Shown piece after piece: positions 6,112 to 13,735 of a stretch of DNA of 13,794 bases. The stretch spans positions 1 through 13,794 of the forward strand of contig CAAFXF010000005.1 in assembly GCA_900766895.1 (NCBI GenBank). Reading direction: 5' to 3'. This stretch comes from Clostridia bacterium. Lineage in GTDB: Bacteria; Bacillota; Clostridia; Oscillospirales; Acutalibacteraceae. The first letter of the stretch is position 1, and the number at the start of each line of letters is the position of its first letter. A program made the translations under genes and the position numbers. The notes under the pieces are model-generated. The model did not search any database. It was not told the DNA's origin and worked only from the letters and a program-made list of their open reading frames with translations.

Positions 6112-7167
6112 ATGGTTACCAAATCAATATTCGGCACTCTTGCCGACGGAGCTCAAATTGACCTTTACAAAATAACAAACAAAAACGGTGCGTCCGTATC
6201 GCTCCAAACACTCGGCGCAGGTATTCAGTCCCTGTATATGCCTGACAAAAACGGCACTCTTGCCGATGTTGTTCTCGGCTTTGACAATCCGCAGGACTAT
6301 ACAAATCCCGACCTTGGATACCAGGGACTTGTTGTGGGCAGATGGGCAAACAGAATCAGAGATGCAAAATTCACCTTTAACGGCAAGGAATACAAAACAC
6401 CTATGAACCAAGGAAGCTGGACCCTGCACGGAGGCGGTCGCTTCAGCTTTACACCTTGGGATGTAGATGAGGTCGGCGATGATTTTGTCACCTTCTCTCG
6501 CTTTTCACCCGACGGTGAGGACGGCTTCGGCGGTAATTTTACAATGAAGGTAAAATACACCTTAACCGACGACAACATCCTTCGTGTTGAATACACTGTT
6601 TTGTGCGACGAGGACACGGTTGCCAACCCGACAAACCACGCGTATTTTAACCTCTCGGGCAATGCCGACGAGGATGTGCAAAATCACTACCTTACAATCA
6701 ACGCCGATTACTACACAAAAACGGATGACGACCAGCTTCCGACAGGTGAGCTCGGCGAGTTAAAGGGCACAATGATGGACTTTGCGCAAAGCAGAAAAAT
6801 CGGCGAAAGAATTGACGAGCCGTTTGATGACATCATTGACGGCATAGGCTACGACAACAACTACTGTCTGTACAAAAAGGATTTTTCCATGCAACCCGCT
6901 GCCGTGCTTGAGCACAGAGAAAGCGGAAGAAGGCTTGAGGTTTACACCGATTTGCCGGGTATTCAGCTTTACTGCGGCGGTTGGCTTGATAAGGAAGGCG
7001 ATTGCGGAAAGGCATCAAACGGCAAGGTTACATTCCGCAGAGGCGCCGCACTTGAAACACAGTTTTATCCCGACACACTGCATCACGCAGACAAATTCCC
7101 TGCAAAATTTGTTAAAGCAAACGAAGAATTCAAAACAGTAACGGAATTCAGATTTTTTGCAGATTAA
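6112..7167 (+). CDS. galM: Aldose 1-epimerase (galactose mutarotase)
   Basis: This 351-residue cytoplasmic enzyme interconverts alpha and beta anomers of galactose, glucose and related sugars. Family residues are present: GRWANRI at 76-82, TLHGG at 104-108, NPTNHAYFNLSG at 172-183 with acid H176, GYDNNY at 246-251 with a sugar-contact aspartate D248, and ALETQFYPD at 313-321 with base E315. The length matches the family. An AGGAG ribosome binding site sits 6 bases before the ATG. No Leloir genes (galK, galT, galE) flank it, so it seems to be a single-gene unit under its own strong promoter. It may end at the hairpin beginning near 7181. Confidence 0.95.
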   Translation: MVTKSIFGTLADGAQIDLYKITNKNGASVSLQTLGAGIQSLYMPDKNGTLADVVLGFDNPQDYTNPDLGYQGLVVGRWANRIRDAKFTFNGKEYKTPMNQGSWTLHGGGRFSFTPWDVDEVGDDFVTFSRFSPDGEDGFGGNFTMKVKYTLTDDNILRVEYTVLCDEDTVANPTNHAYFNLSGNADEDVQNHYLTINADYYTKTDDDQLPTGELGELKGTMMDFAQSRKIGERIDEPFDDIIDGIGYDNNYCLYKKDFSMQPAAVLEHRESGRRLEVYTDLPGIQLYCGGWLDKEGDCGKASNGKVTFRRGAALETQFYPDTLHHADKFPAKFVKANEEFKTVTEFRFFAD

Positions 7168-7180
7168 TATTCACAAAATA

Positions 7181-7254
7181 AAAGCTCCTTCATAGTATGG
7201 ATTGAAGTAAAGGATTAAATCCTTATCTTACATTACTGTGAAGGAGATTTTTTT
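7181..7254 (+). promoter_or_regulatory. Leader hairpin and T-run at the start of the cysteine-rich gene
   Basis: CTCCTTCATAGTA (7185-7197) pairs with TACTGTGAAGGAG (7234-7246), 12 of 13 positions Watson-Crick and one G-U. The 3' arm includes the AAGGAG ribosome binding site of the gene at 7255, and seven T (7248-7254) run straight into its ATG. Inside the loop AAGGAT (7210-7215) pairs with ATCCTT (7219-7224), and GGATT at 7199-7203 could compete for the same partner. The shape fits an intrinsic terminator for galM. The same fold would hide the downstream ribosome binding site, so it may switch expression of the next gene (inference). Confidence 0.6.
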
Positions 7255-8061
7255 ATGCCCGACAATCCTATCATTAACGATTGCAACAGAAAAATAAATG
7301 AGGCAGTGTGCATAGATACAAAGCGAATCTACGATTCCTGCGTCAGCAAGGACTGCCTTGAGGATTTAAGAGTTACATTTTTCGGCACAAGCCAAAGACT
7401 TATTGACGAGTCCGCATCGGTAAAATGCCGTAACGCTACCATTAAGGCAGTCAGCATTGACGTTGACGAGGTGCCCTTTAACCGAGGCTTTTACAGTGCA
7501 ACGGTTCACTTTTACTTTATGCTTTGCTTTGATTGCTACACCGCACCGTGCACAACTCCTCAAATTGCCGTGGGCTATGCCGACTTTGAAAAGAAATGCA
7601 TTTTGTACGGCTCAGAGGGCGATGTTAAAATTTTTACATCCAATTACTGCAACGAAAAAACAGACTGTCCTGAGGCTCCGCAATATGCTAACCCAAGGGC
7701 AAAGGTGCAGGCTGTTGACCCTGTTGTGCTTGCCTGCGATGTTGTGGACACCTGCAACTGTCCTGTGCCGTTGTGCACCTGCTTCCCGCAATGCATTACG
7801 GAGGGCTCGGGCGAGGGTGCTATCCCGGTTGCATCAAGCAGAGCAGTGCTTGTTACCCTTGGCCTATTCTCTATCATCCAGATGGAAAGAGATGTGCAAA
7901 TGACAATCCCTGCATATGATTTTTGCATCCCCGACAGAGAGTGCAGCTGCTCAACACAGGACCCTTGCACAGCATTTCAGGGCATCGACTTCCCTGTGGA
8001 GCAATTTTTCCCGCCGGAAAAGTCAGACGGCTGTGACTGCTGCGACAACGATAACGAATAA
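7255..8061 (+). CDS. Cysteine-rich protein of unknown function
   Basis: I do not recognise a named family for this 268-residue protein, though the segment KRIYDSCVSKDCLEDLRV (23-40) and the stretch VDEVPFNRGFYSATVHFYF (70-88) resemble hypothetical proteins I have seen in Clostridia. It has 24 cysteines (9%), many in clusters: C91-C94-C99, C161-C167-C169-C174-C176-C180, C224-C230-C232-C238, and CDCCD near the end. There is no signal peptide or membrane anchor, so it is probably cytoplasmic. The middle (60-130) is rich in alternating hydrophobic residues, suggesting a beta-rich domain. Disulfide-linked coat-type assembly or metal binding are both possible, and neither is shown. The AAGGAG ribosome binding site is 8 bases upstream, inside the leader hairpin. 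The gene ends in tandem TAA stops before a strong terminator. Confidence 0.8.
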   Translation: MPDNPIINDCNRKINEAVCIDTKRIYDSCVSKDCLEDLRVTFFGTSQRLIDESASVKCRNATIKAVSIDVDEVPFNRGFYSATVHFYFMLCFDCYTAPCTTPQIAVGYADFEKKCILYGSEGDVKIFTSNYCNEKTDCPEAPQYANPRAKVQAVDPVVLACDVVDTCNCPVPLCTCFPQCITEGSGEGAIPVASSRAVLVTLGLFSIIQMERDVQMTIPAYDFCIPDRECSCSTQDPCTAFQGIDFPVEQFFPPEKSDGCDCCDNDNE

Positions 8062-8074
8062 TAAACAAAAACAT

Positions 8075-8103
8075 TTGGCTCCCCTTGTTGTAAGGGGAGC
8101 CAA
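8075..8103. terminator. Bidirectional intrinsic terminator
   Basis: TTGGCTCCCCTT (8075-8086) pairs perfectly with AAGGGGAGCCAA (8092-8103) over a 5-base loop, a 12-bp stem. Rightward it is followed by TTTGGTTTGTTTTATTTT; leftward by TGTTTTTGTTTATT. It sits between the convergent cysteine-rich gene and the M28 peptidase gene and can serve both. Its core resembles the terminator at 46-72. Confidence 0.88.
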
Positions 8104-8152
8104 TTTGGTTTGTTTTATTTTATTTGGCGTGGTTCAGACCATTTTATCAAGC

Positions 8153-9394
8153 TTACTGCTTTGCGCCGTTGATGAACATTTCTACTGCCTTTACTGTTGC
8201 GGCATAGCAATTTGCAAGGCCTTCCTCGTTCATATTGTCATATGTATCACGACGGGTGTGATAATAATTCTCAAGATTATGGTTAAGACCTGTGATACCT
8301 GCTGCTCTGAAGCCTGCCTGTGCAAATGCTGCCGAGTCGGTTGCACCGCCGAGTGGAGGAACCCAACCCTTCTTGCAAGGAACATTAACAGCCTTGGCAG
8401 CCTCCATAAACAAATCAGAATAATCCTTATCTGCCTTTACTGTACCGTTAAGGTCGCGGTAGTTAACCATAAGATACTTTGGATCATGGATAGTATCGTA
8501 TGAAATAATCATTGTAGGACAATCCTGAAATTCACCTGCATGTGCCTCGCACCAAGCCTTTGAACCGCGAAGGCCTGCTTCCTCGGAGCCTGTAAGGATA
8601 CAACCGATTTCGGTATCCTCAAGGTCAATGCCCTCATCCTTGAGCATTTTCATAACTGCAATGCCCATATAACAGCCTGAAAGGTTATCGTTTGCACCGT
8701 CAACAACTCTGCGATAATTAACCATCCAATAAAGGCCAACAAGCGGGATAAGGAATATAAGGCCGATAAGGCCTGCCTTAACGATAGGCGCTGATACAGG
8801 AAGAGTGCCGAACAAGCCGTACTTTACGCATTTGATTATGCAAAGAACAGCGTAATACACTGCACCGACACCGCAAAGAATTGCGTGGCCCTCAAAGCCG
8901 ACACCGCCGAACTTGTAGTTCATTGGCCATTCCCAAGCTGCGTCAGGGTGACCGTTAAACATAATTCTTCTTTTAGGAGTACCGCTTGTGCACTTTTTGA
9001 TAGCTGTTACATTATGACCTGTCTTTTCAGGGAAGCACTTATCAATAAGCTTTTTGTAAAAGCCAAATTGTGCAAGAACAATGAACAAGCCTACAAGGAT
9101 AAGAATAATGCTGAGAAGAGGAGCAAAGAATGATAATGCAATACCTACGATTACAAATGTGATTGTAAAATAAATCCAACCGTAGAATGAGCCGGGGTTT
9201 TCCTTAAATGATTCAACCTCTGCAGTTTCACAGCCACAATCCTTTTTGAGAACCTCTGCCATATATTCGCAAGACTGGCGCTCACCGACTGAGCCGGGGT
9301 CTCTTTTTTCAAAGGTTTTGATGATATGGGTGATTTCATCAACCATATACTTTGCGGCTTCATCTTTTTTGTTGATAATTTTTGTTAAATCCAT
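8153..9394 (-). CDS. Membrane-associated M28-family zinc peptidase
   Basis: This 413-residue protein looks like an M28 (aminopeptidase Y/PSMA-type) metallopeptidase. Expected metal and catalytic residues are all there: GHPD with H149 and D151, GANDN with bridging D236, SEE with E271 and E272, D300 in SYDTI, and H379 in YYHTRRDT. Two hydrophobic hairpins interrupt the fold: about 72-110, and about 170-190 with 204-225. Their even number puts all active-site parts on one side. The absence of a signal peptide and the basic YKK after the second segment suggest that this side is the cytoplasm (inference). GGAGG lies 7 bases before the ATG at 9394, whereas the longer frame to 9463 lacks such a site. 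It is transcribed alone, divergent from metF. Substrate is unknown. Confidence 0.88.
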   Translation of the reverse strand: MDLTKIINKKDEAAKYMVDEITHIIKTFEKRDPGSVGERQSCEYMAEVLKKDCGCETAEVESFKENPGSFYGWIYFTITFVIVGIALSFFAPLLSIILILVGLFIVLAQFGFYKKLIDKCFPEKTGHNVTAIKKCTSGTPKRRIMFNGHPDAAWEWPMNYKFGGVGFEGHAILCGVGAVYYAVLCIIKCVKYGLFGTLPVSAPIVKAGLIGLIFLIPLVGLYWMVNYRRVVDGANDNLSGCYMGIAVMKMLKDEGIDLEDTEIGCILTGSEEAGLRGSKAWCEAHAGEFQDCPTMIISYDTIHDPKYLMVNYRDLNGTVKADKDYSDLFMEAAKAVNVPCKKGWVPPLGGATDSAAFAQAGFRAAGITGLNHNLENYYHTRRDTYDNMNEEGLANCYAATVKAVEMFINGAKQ

Positions 9395-9436
9395 AAACGA
9401 CCTCCATACAAAATAATATACATTCAGTTTATCACA

Positions 9437-9463
9437 ATTATACAGAACTTGCAACAAAAACAA
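9437..9463 (-). promoter_or_regulatory. Possible promoter of the M28 peptidase gene
   Basis: A perfect leftward TATAAT (9442-9437) has TTGTTT (9463-9458) upstream with a short 15-bp spacer. It would give a leader of about 36 bases. A competing choice is TTGCAA (9453-9448) with TAAACT 17 bp downstream. Either is plausible, so the exact start is uncertain. Confidence 0.42.
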
Positions 9464-9500
9464 GTAAATTTATGCAGAAATATGTCCTTTTTAATTCCTA

Positions 9501-9530
9501 TTGACAAAGTGGGTATTAAAAGTATATAAT
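9501..9530 (+). promoter_or_regulatory. SigmaA-type promoter of the metF-metH operon
   Basis: A perfect TTGACA (9501-9506) and perfect TATAAT (9525-9530) are 18 bp apart. The predicted transcript start is near 9537, leaving only about 25 bases before the metF ATG. That is too short for a SAM, cobalamin or T-box leader, so control probably acts on initiation. Confidence 0.8.
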
Positions 9531-9562
9531 TTATACATATTTATATATACGAGGACACAGGT

Positions 9563-10432
9563 ATGAAAATCAGCAAAATATTAAAAGACAACAGGGTTAC
9601 GGTGTCGTTTGAGGTTTTCCCGCCAAAGCAGTGGGACAAGCTTGAAACCACCAAGCAAACCGTTAGGGAATTGTGCAAATACAACCCCGATTTTATGTCT
9701 GTTACCTACGGTGCGGCGGGCACAACATCAGGCTTTACAACAGAGATTGCAAACGAGGTTAAGGATTGCGGAATCACTCCTCTTTCTCACCTGACCTGCC
9801 TTACATCGTCAAGGGACAAAATTCATCAGGTTGTATCGGAGCTTGATGCAAACGGAATAGAAAACATCCTTGCTCTTCGCGGTGACATTCCGCAGGGCTT
9901 TGAATTTACCGACAGACAATACTTTTCAAACGCCTATCAGCTTGTAAACGAAATTAAAAGCATCAATCCCGACATCTGCGTAGGCGGTGCCTGCTATCCG
10001 GAGGTTCACCCCGAAAGCAAAAGCAGGGTGGAGGACATTGCACACCTTAAGGAAAAGGTTGACTGCGGTGTTGAGTTCCTTACAACTCAAATGTTTTTTG
10101 ATAACGAAAAATTCTTTAACTTTTACGAGATGTGTCAAATCAAGGGCATCAATGTGCCTATCATTGCAGGCATTATGCCGATTACAAATGCAAACCAAAT
10201 TAAGCGAAGCATAGAGCTTTCCAATTCAAGCGTGCCTGTAAAGTTCTTTAGAATTATGGACCGCTTCGGTGACGACCCTGACAAGATGAAGCAGGCAGGC
10301 ATCATCTATGCCACCGACCAAATAATTGACCTTATGGCAAACGGCTTTAACAACATCCACATTTACACAATGAACAAGCCCGACGTTGCAATGGCAATTA
10401 TGAACGGACTTTCAAGCATTATCAATGAATAA
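9563..10432 (+). CDS. metF: Methylenetetrahydrofolate reductase
   Basis: This 289-residue cytoplasmic flavoprotein reduces 5,10-methylene-THF to 5-methyl-THF, the methyl donor for the MetH encoded two genes downstream. MetF signatures include SFEVFPPK at 15-22 with the proton-donor glutamate E17, LSHLTC at 74-79, ALRGD at 104-108, GGACYPEVHPES at 141-152, TQMFFDN at 175-181 and GIMPI at 203-207. It has the length of the bacterial single-domain enzyme and lacks the regulatory domain of eukaryotic MTHFR. A GAGG ribosome binding site sits 8 bases before the ATG. Its last 8 bases overlap the activation-domain gene, so translation is probably coupled. It is first in the operon. Confidence 0.96.
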   Translation: MKISKILKDNRVTVSFEVFPPKQWDKLETTKQTVRELCKYNPDFMSVTYGAAGTTSGFTTEIANEVKDCGITPLSHLTCLTSSRDKIHQVVSELDANGIENILALRGDIPQGFEFTDRQYFSNAYQLVNEIKSINPDICVGGACYPEVHPESKSRVEDIAHLKEKVDCGVEFLTTQMFFDNEKFFNFYEMCQIKGINVPIIAGIMPITNANQIKRSIELSNSSVPVKFFRIMDRFGDDPDKMKQAGIIYATDQIIDLMANGFNNIHIYTMNKPDVAMAIMNGLSSIINE

Positions 10433-10982
10433 GGCAGAAATTCTTCGCTATATGCGAACATCGTCAAAAACCGACAACGAGCAGATATTGGCTCTTGTTG
10501 ACAGAGCGATAGAAATCATTGAAGCAAGCTGTGTGCCGAAAACTCTGTACAGGGTTTTTGACTGCACGGTAACAGACACATCGCTTATTATCGGTGATAT
10601 TGAATTTTTCAGCACTCGCCTTGCCCAAAACCTAAAGGGCTGTACAAGGGTTGCCCTGCTTGGTGCAACACTCGGTGCAGAATGTGACAGGCAGATAAAA
10701 ATCGCATCGGCAACAGATGTTGCGCTTGCAATGGCGTTGCAGGCAGCCTCGGCGCAAAAAATCGAGGAGGTGTGCGACGACGCGGAAAAAAGCATTACCG
10801 CACAATACGGCTGTACCCTGCGCCAAAGATATTCACCGGGGTATTTTGATCTTGATATAACCGAACAGAAAAAGTTTTTTTCACTACTTGAATTACAAAA
10901 AAGAATTGGCTTAACGCTGACCGACACCTGCGAAATGGTGCCTACCAAAAGCGTTACGGCATTTATAGGACTGGATTTATGA
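10425..10982 (+). CDS. Stand-alone MetH activation (reactivation) domain protein
   Basis: This 185-residue protein matches the C-terminal SAM-binding activation domain of B12-dependent methionine synthase (Met_synt_B12 type), here as a separate polypeptide. The telling segments are GATLGAECDRQI (70-81), RYSPGYFDLDITEQKKFF (134-151), and IGLTLTDTCEMVPTKSVTAFIG (about 161-182). In full-length MetH this domain binds SAM and holds the cobalamin domain for reductive methylation after accidental oxidation. The neighbouring MetH lacks it, so this protein very likely supplies it in trans; the Thermotoga maritima pair TM0268/TM0269 is a known precedent. It overlaps metF by 8 bases and metH by 4 (ATGA). 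It has no strong ribosome binding site of its own, which points to coupling from metF. The electron donor for reactivation is not encoded here. Confidence 0.9.
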   Translation: MNKAEILRYMRTSSKTDNEQILALVDRAIEIIEASCVPKTLYRVFDCTVTDTSLIIGDIEFFSTRLAQNLKGCTRVALLGATLGAECDRQIKIASATDVALAMALQAASAQKIEEVCDDAEKSITAQYGCTLRQRYSPGYFDLDITEQKKFFSLLELQKRIGLTLTDTCEMVPTKSVTAFIGLDL

Positions 10983-13270
10983 TAACTTATTTTGATGGCG
11001 GAATGGGCTCAATGCTCAACCTTAAGGCCGGTGAGCTTCCGGAGCTGTTAAATCTTACCGACCCGGAAAGAATATATGCAATACACAAGGCTTACGCCGA
11101 GGCAGGCGCAGATATAATTACTGCAAACACCTTTGGCGCAAACCTACTTAAGTACGACAACGCAGACGAGCTGATAAGAGCCGGCGTAAAAAATGCAAGG
11201 CGTACAGGCAAAAGAGTAGCGCTTGACATCGGCCCTACGGGCAAGCTCTTAAAGCCTATGGGCGACCTTGATTTTGAGGAATGTGTCAGCGTTTTTGCCG
11301 ATATTGTAAACGCAGGCAAGGACGGCGCAGACCTCGTTATCTGCGAAACCTTTGGCGATGCATACGAGTTAAAGGCGGCTATGCTTGCCGTTAAGGAAAA
11401 CTGTGATTTACCGCTTATCGTATCTATGATATTTGACGAAAACGGCAGGCTACTTACAGGTGCAGACGTTAAAACAGCCTGCGCCATAGCCGAGGGACTC
11501 GGTGCAAATGCCATCGGCTTTAACTGCGGTCTCGGTCCAAAGCAAATGCTTCCGCTTGTTGAGGAGCTTGAAAAATGCACATCAACCCCTATTATTGTTA
11601 TGCCAAACGCAGGCCTGCCCGAAAGCGTTAACGGCAAAACCGTATACAATGTTGAGCCTGAGGAATTTGCAGACTATATGGTGCAAATCGCAAATATGGG
11701 CGTATCATACCTCGGTGGCTGTTGCGGAACCACCCCACAGCACATCAAGGCAATGATTGAGGCAACAAGGAGCATTGACGACGTTGTTCCCGAAAAAAAG
11801 AATGACACCGTTGTTGCTTCATATTCTCAATGCGTAAACATCGGCGACGGCGTTGTTATCGGTGAACGAATTAATCCGACAGGTAAGAAGCTGTTAAAGG
11901 AAGCCTTACGCAATAAGGATATGGATTACATTTTGCGTGAGGGCATAAATCAAAAAGAAGCCGGCGCGCACATCCTTGATGTCAATATGGGCCTGCCGGA
12001 GATTGACGAAACCGAAATGCTTTGCAAATCCGTGTACGAGCTTCAATCCGTTTTGCCTACTCCGTTACAGCTTGACAGCTCCGACGCCAAGGCCATGGAG
12101 GCAGGGCTTCGCATATACAACGGCAAGGCTATGATAAACTCCGTAAACGGCAAGCAAAAAAGTATGGATGAAATATTCCCGCTTGCAAAAAAATACGGCG
12201 GTGTTGTCGTTTGCCTTTGCCTTGACGAAAACGGTATCCCCGAAACAGCCGAGGGCAGAATTGCCATTGCAAAAAAAATAATCGCCACAGCCGAAAGCTA
12301 TGGCATAGATAAGAAAAATCTTGTTGTAGACGCGCTGACTATGACAATATCCACCGACGGCAAAAATGCGGTTGAAACCCTAAAGGCAGTAAGCTACATT
12401 CGCAACACCTTGGGAGTTAACACGGTTTTGGGCGTTTCTAACATCAGCTTCGGCCTGCCTAACAGAGAGGCTGTTAACACGGCGTTTTACACTCTTGCAA
12501 TGAACGCAGGGCTGTCGGCAGGTATCATCAATCCAAGCTCAAAGCCTATGATGAACGCCTTTTACAGCTACAAGGCACTTGCAGGGCTTGACGAAAACTG
12601 CGAGCAGTACATCAGGTCTGCCGCTCCGATAGAGATTGTCACCTCAACAAACGAGGTTGACCTAAAGCAAGCCATCATCAAGGGTATGAAGGAGGAGAGC
12701 GCAAGGTGTGCCGAAAATCTCCTTAAATCAACCGAGCCCTTGGAAATAATTAACACCTACATCATACCTGCACTTGATGTTGTTGGTGACGGGTTCGAAA
12801 AGAACACACTGTTCCTGCCACAGCTTTTGATGAGTGCGGACAGTGCAAAGGCTGCCTTTGATAAAATAAAGGCACACATTATCAGCAGCGGCACCCCACA
12901 GGTTAAGGGTGAAAAAATTATAATTGCCACTGTTGAGGGCGACATCCACGACATCGGCAAAAACATTGTTAAGGTGCTTTTGCAAAACTACGGCTTTGAT
13001 GTTATCGACCTCGGCAAGGATGTCAAGTGCGAAACCGTGCTTGAAGAGGCAATAAAGAACGATGTAAAGCTTGTCGGTCTTTCGGCATTGATGACAACCA
13101 CCGTGCCTAATATGGAAAAAACCATCAAGCTCCTGCACGAAAATACCGATGCAAAGGTATTTGTCGGCGGTGCTGTGCTGACAAGGGATTACGCAAAAAT
13201 GATAAATGCCGATTGGTACGCAAAGGACGCAATGGAAAGCGTTAGGATTGCGCAGGAATTTTTTGATTAA
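10979..13270 (+). CDS. metH: Cobalamin-dependent methionine synthase lacking the activation domain
   Basis: This 763-residue cytoplasmic enzyme transfers a methyl group from 5-methyl-THF through cobalamin to homocysteine, giving methionine. The homocysteine domain (1-260) has the three zinc cysteines C183 (FNCG), C248 and C249 (GGCCGT). The methyl-THF domain (about 285-545) shows GERINPTG (295-302), LDVNMG (333-338) and SVNG (388-391). The four-helix cap spans about 560-640. The cobalamin-binding Rossmann domain (about 645-763) has DIHDIG (655-660), where H657 should be the lower axial ligand. Full-length MetH is about 1200 residues; the missing C-terminal SAM-binding domain is encoded immediately upstream. 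The ATG overlaps that gene by 4 bases, with AGGA about 9 bases before it. No metE is seen, which suggests, but does not prove, B12 dependence. Confidence 0.95.
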   Translation: MITYFDGGMGSMLNLKAGELPELLNLTDPERIYAIHKAYAEAGADIITANTFGANLLKYDNADELIRAGVKNARRTGKRVALDIGPTGKLLKPMGDLDFEECVSVFADIVNAGKDGADLVICETFGDAYELKAAMLAVKENCDLPLIVSMIFDENGRLLTGADVKTACAIAEGLGANAIGFNCGLGPKQMLPLVEELEKCTSTPIIVMPNAGLPESVNGKTVYNVEPEEFADYMVQIANMGVSYLGGCCGTTPQHIKAMIEATRSIDDVVPEKKNDTVVASYSQCVNIGDGVVIGERINPTGKKLLKEALRNKDMDYILREGINQKEAGAHILDVNMGLPEIDETEMLCKSVYELQSVLPTPLQLDSSDAKAMEAGLRIYNGKAMINSVNGKQKSMDEIFPLAKKYGGVVVCLCLDENGIPETAEGRIAIAKKIIATAESYGIDKKNLVVDALTMTISTDGKNAVETLKAVSYIRNTLGVNTVLGVSNISFGLPNREAVNTAFYTLAMNAGLSAGIINPSSKPMMNAFYSYKALAGLDENCEQYIRSAAPIEIVTSTNEVDLKQAIIKGMKEESARCAENLLKSTEPLEIINTYIIPALDVVGDGFEKNTLFLPQLLMSADSAKAAFDKIKAHIISSGTPQVKGEKIIIATVEGDIHDIGKNIVKVLLQNYGFDVIDLGKDVKCETVLEEAIKNDVKLVGLSALMTTTVPNMEKTIKLLHENTDAKVFVGGAVLTRDYAKMINADWYAKDAMESVRIAQEFFD

Positions 13271-13285
13271 GGAAGAACACGACCT

Positions 13286-13678
13286 ATGATGATTTCAACA
13301 AAGGGCAGATATGCATTGAGCATTATGCTTGATTTGGCGACCCACGATGACGGAAGCTATATCTCGCTTAAGGATATATCCGAGCGTCAGGAAATTAGTA
13401 TGAAATATCTTGAAGCAATTATTGCCAAGCTGTCAAAGGGTGGCTTGGTAGACAGCGCAAGAGGTAAAAGCGGTGGATACAGGCTCAACAGAAAAATTGA
13501 TGAATACTCTGTCGGTGAAATACTTGTGCTGACGGAAAAAACGCTTGCGCCCGTTGCCTGCGTAAACTGCGAGGCGTGCAAAAAGGAGCAATCCTGCCTG
13601 ACGCGCCCGATGTGGAACGAGCTTAACGAGGTTATTATGACCTTCCTCAATTCCAAAACCCTCGCCGACCTGCTTTAA
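13286..13678 (+). CDS. Rrf2-family regulator with IscR-like cysteines
   Basis: This 130-residue protein has the Rrf2 winged helix-turn-helix at its N-terminus: STKGRYAL (4-11), the recognition helix region ISMKYLEAIIAKL (37-49), and the wing ARGKSGGYRL (58-67). Its C-terminal part carries C92, C95, C98 and C104. C92, C98 and C104 have the same spacing as the [2Fe-2S] cysteines of E. coli IscR, and CLTRPMW (104-110) resembles IscR CLTHALW with the ligand histidine replaced by R107. It could therefore sense Fe-S status or redox, or be a CymR-like sulfur regulator. It starts 15 bases after metH with AAGGAAG upstream and probably shares the metF promoter, so it may regulate that operon or itself (inference). 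A second ATG directly follows the first. Confidence 0.9.
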   Translation: MMISTKGRYALSIMLDLATHDDGSYISLKDISERQEISMKYLEAIIAKLSKGGLVDSARGKSGGYRLNRKIDEYSVGEILVLTEKTLAPVACVNCEACKKEQSCLTRPMWNELNEVIMTFLNSKTLADLL

Positions 13679-13696
13679 GAAAATACATAACATAAT

Positions 13697-13727
13697 AAAA
13701 AACGCAGTTCAAACGAACTGCGTTTTT
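13697..13727. terminator. Bidirectional intrinsic terminator
   Basis: AAAAACGCAGTTC (13698-13710) pairs perfectly with GAACTGCGTTTTT (13715-13727) over a 4-base AAAC loop. T-runs follow on both strands. It lies between the convergent Rrf2 and rpsR genes and should end both transcripts. Confidence 0.9.
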
Positions 13728-13735
13728 GTTTTTTA

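Noticed and set aside
9522..9550. AT-rich dyad GTATATA/TATATAC downstream of the metF -10 box, as a regulator site
   Set aside because: It is low-complexity sequence with a 15-base unpaired centre; such repeats arise easily by chance in TA-rich DNA.
9531..9562. A SAM, cobalamin or T-box leader in front of the methionine operon
   Set aside because: The promoter leaves only about 25 bases of leader and no conserved riboswitch elements are visible.
10425..10450. Start of the activation-domain gene doubted because it lacks a clear ribosome binding site
   Set aside because: The 8-base overlap with metF explains translation by coupling, and no better downstream start exists without losing conserved sequence.
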